Made by a program: the position numbers and the translations under genes. The notes under the pieces are model-generated. The model saw only the letters and a program-made list of their open reading frames with translations. It did no database searches and had not been told where the DNA came from. A DNA stretch of 6,143 nt from positions 1-6,143 of the forward strand of contig DATMSM010000032.1 in NCBI GenBank assembly GCA_035565355.1, given 5' to 3'. Numbering within the stretch: the stretch's first letter is position 1; the number at the start of each line of letters is the position of its first letter. The stretch is from Ga0074130 sp035565355. GTDB taxonomy: Bacteria > Pseudomonadota > Gammaproteobacteria > Burkholderiales > Rhodocyclaceae. This document shows positions 5,911-6,143 of the stretch, piece by piece.

Positions 5911-6143
5911 ATGGAAAAGCAGGATGCATGCGCCAACAACTGCTGCGGTAGTACCTGCGATGCGCAGGCCGGGTCGGCGGCAAGTGCTTCTGTGGGGCCG
6001 TTTGCGCAGGGCGTGACGTACCGGATTCCGGCCATGGACTGTGCCGTGGAGGAGGGCGAAGTCCGCCGTGCGCTGGCGCAGGTGCCGGGCATACGAGGCT
6101 TGCGCTTCTCGCTCGGTGCCCGCACGCTGAGCATAGGCGGCGA
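5911..6143 (+). CDS. Heavy-metal-translocating P1B-type ATPase, N-terminal part (runs off window)
   Basis: An open frame from ATG 5911 continues to the right edge, giving 77 residues. A Cys-rich head has Cys at 7, 11, 12 and 16 (C-x3-CC-x3-C). A linker rich in Ala, Ser and Gly follows, then a heavy-metal-associated domain beginning TYRIPAMDCAVEEGEVRRAL, with Cys44 followed by Glu47-Glu48. The MDC-x-x-E-E form with a single Cys replaces the GMTCxxC of copper ATPases and is what I recall from Zn/Cd/Pb exporters (ZntA/CadA/PbrA type). The catalytic DKTG and membrane CPC motifs lie outside, so the assignment rests on the N-terminus. No alternative start exists between the in-frame TAG at 5872-5874 and 5911. 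The ribosome-binding site is weak (GAGG 5896-5899, 11 bases away). The gene probably has its own promoter. It would pump cytoplasmic metal into the periplasm, feeding the RND system. Confidence 0.8.
   Translation, partial: MEKQDACANNCCGSTCDAQAGSAASASVGPFAQGVTYRIPAMDCAVEEGEVRRALAQVPGIRGLRFSLGARTLSIGG

Noticed and set aside
5601..5951. 116-codon + strand frame crossing the end of the 130-aa gene
   Set aside because: It is out of frame with the secreted protein, crosses the terminator and the start of the ATPase gene, and shows no domain or signal peptide.
1..6143. CRISPR arrays, tRNA or rRNA genes, insertion sequences, integration sites
   Set aside because: I saw no spaced direct repeats, no cloverleaf or rRNA-like sequence and no transposase coding region or terminal inverted repeats; the only repeat-like element is the palindromic one at 2135-2211.

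Overview
The window is a heavy-metal efflux locus from a GC-rich proteobacterium. The protein styles (OEP, MFP, RND pump, and an HMA domain of the MDC-x-x-E-E type) and a palindromic extragenic repeat upstream of the pump gene suggest a betaproteobacterium (Burkholderiales or Rhodocyclales-like). This placement rests on remembered family resemblance, not a search. All genes are on the + strand. I see no insertion sequence, tRNA, rRNA or CRISPR array.

Layout: (1) 2-526, the C-terminal part of a TolC/CzcC-type outer-membrane channel, cut by the left edge. (2) 535-1101, a small His-rich periplasmic protein anchored by one C-terminal membrane helix. (3) 1101-2114, a CzcB/HlyD-type membrane fusion protein with an unusually short helical hairpin. 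(4) 2115-2212, a 98-base gap holding a strong ribosome-binding site, a 27-codon leader ORF and a palindromic repeat that can form two mutually exclusive hairpins. (5) 2213-5389, a complete heavy-metal RND pump of 1058 aa with a VDDAIVDVEN motif in TM4. (6) 5414-5806, a 130-aa secreted protein of unknown function. (7) 5807-5910, a probable terminator followed by an AT-rich promoter-like stretch. (8) 5911 to the right edge, the N-terminus of a heavy-metal P1B-type ATPase.

Items 1 to 6 look like one operon: the first three genes overlap or nearly abut and the rest follow closely. OEP, MFP and RND should form a tripartite efflux complex moving metal from periplasm (and possibly cytoplasm) out of the cell. 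The P-type ATPase would move cytoplasmic metal into the periplasm, where the RND system can take it. The two small proteins are plausible periplasmic metal-handling accessories.

The points most worth a second look are the leader-ORF/alternative-hairpin arrangement in front of the pump gene, three exported proteins predicted to share a mature N-terminal histidine with a second His at position 4 or 6, the short MFP hairpin, and the free-standing SELFELV-type domain. The substrate metal cannot be fixed from sequence alone; the motifs argue against both a classic CzcA and a CusA copper/silver pump.
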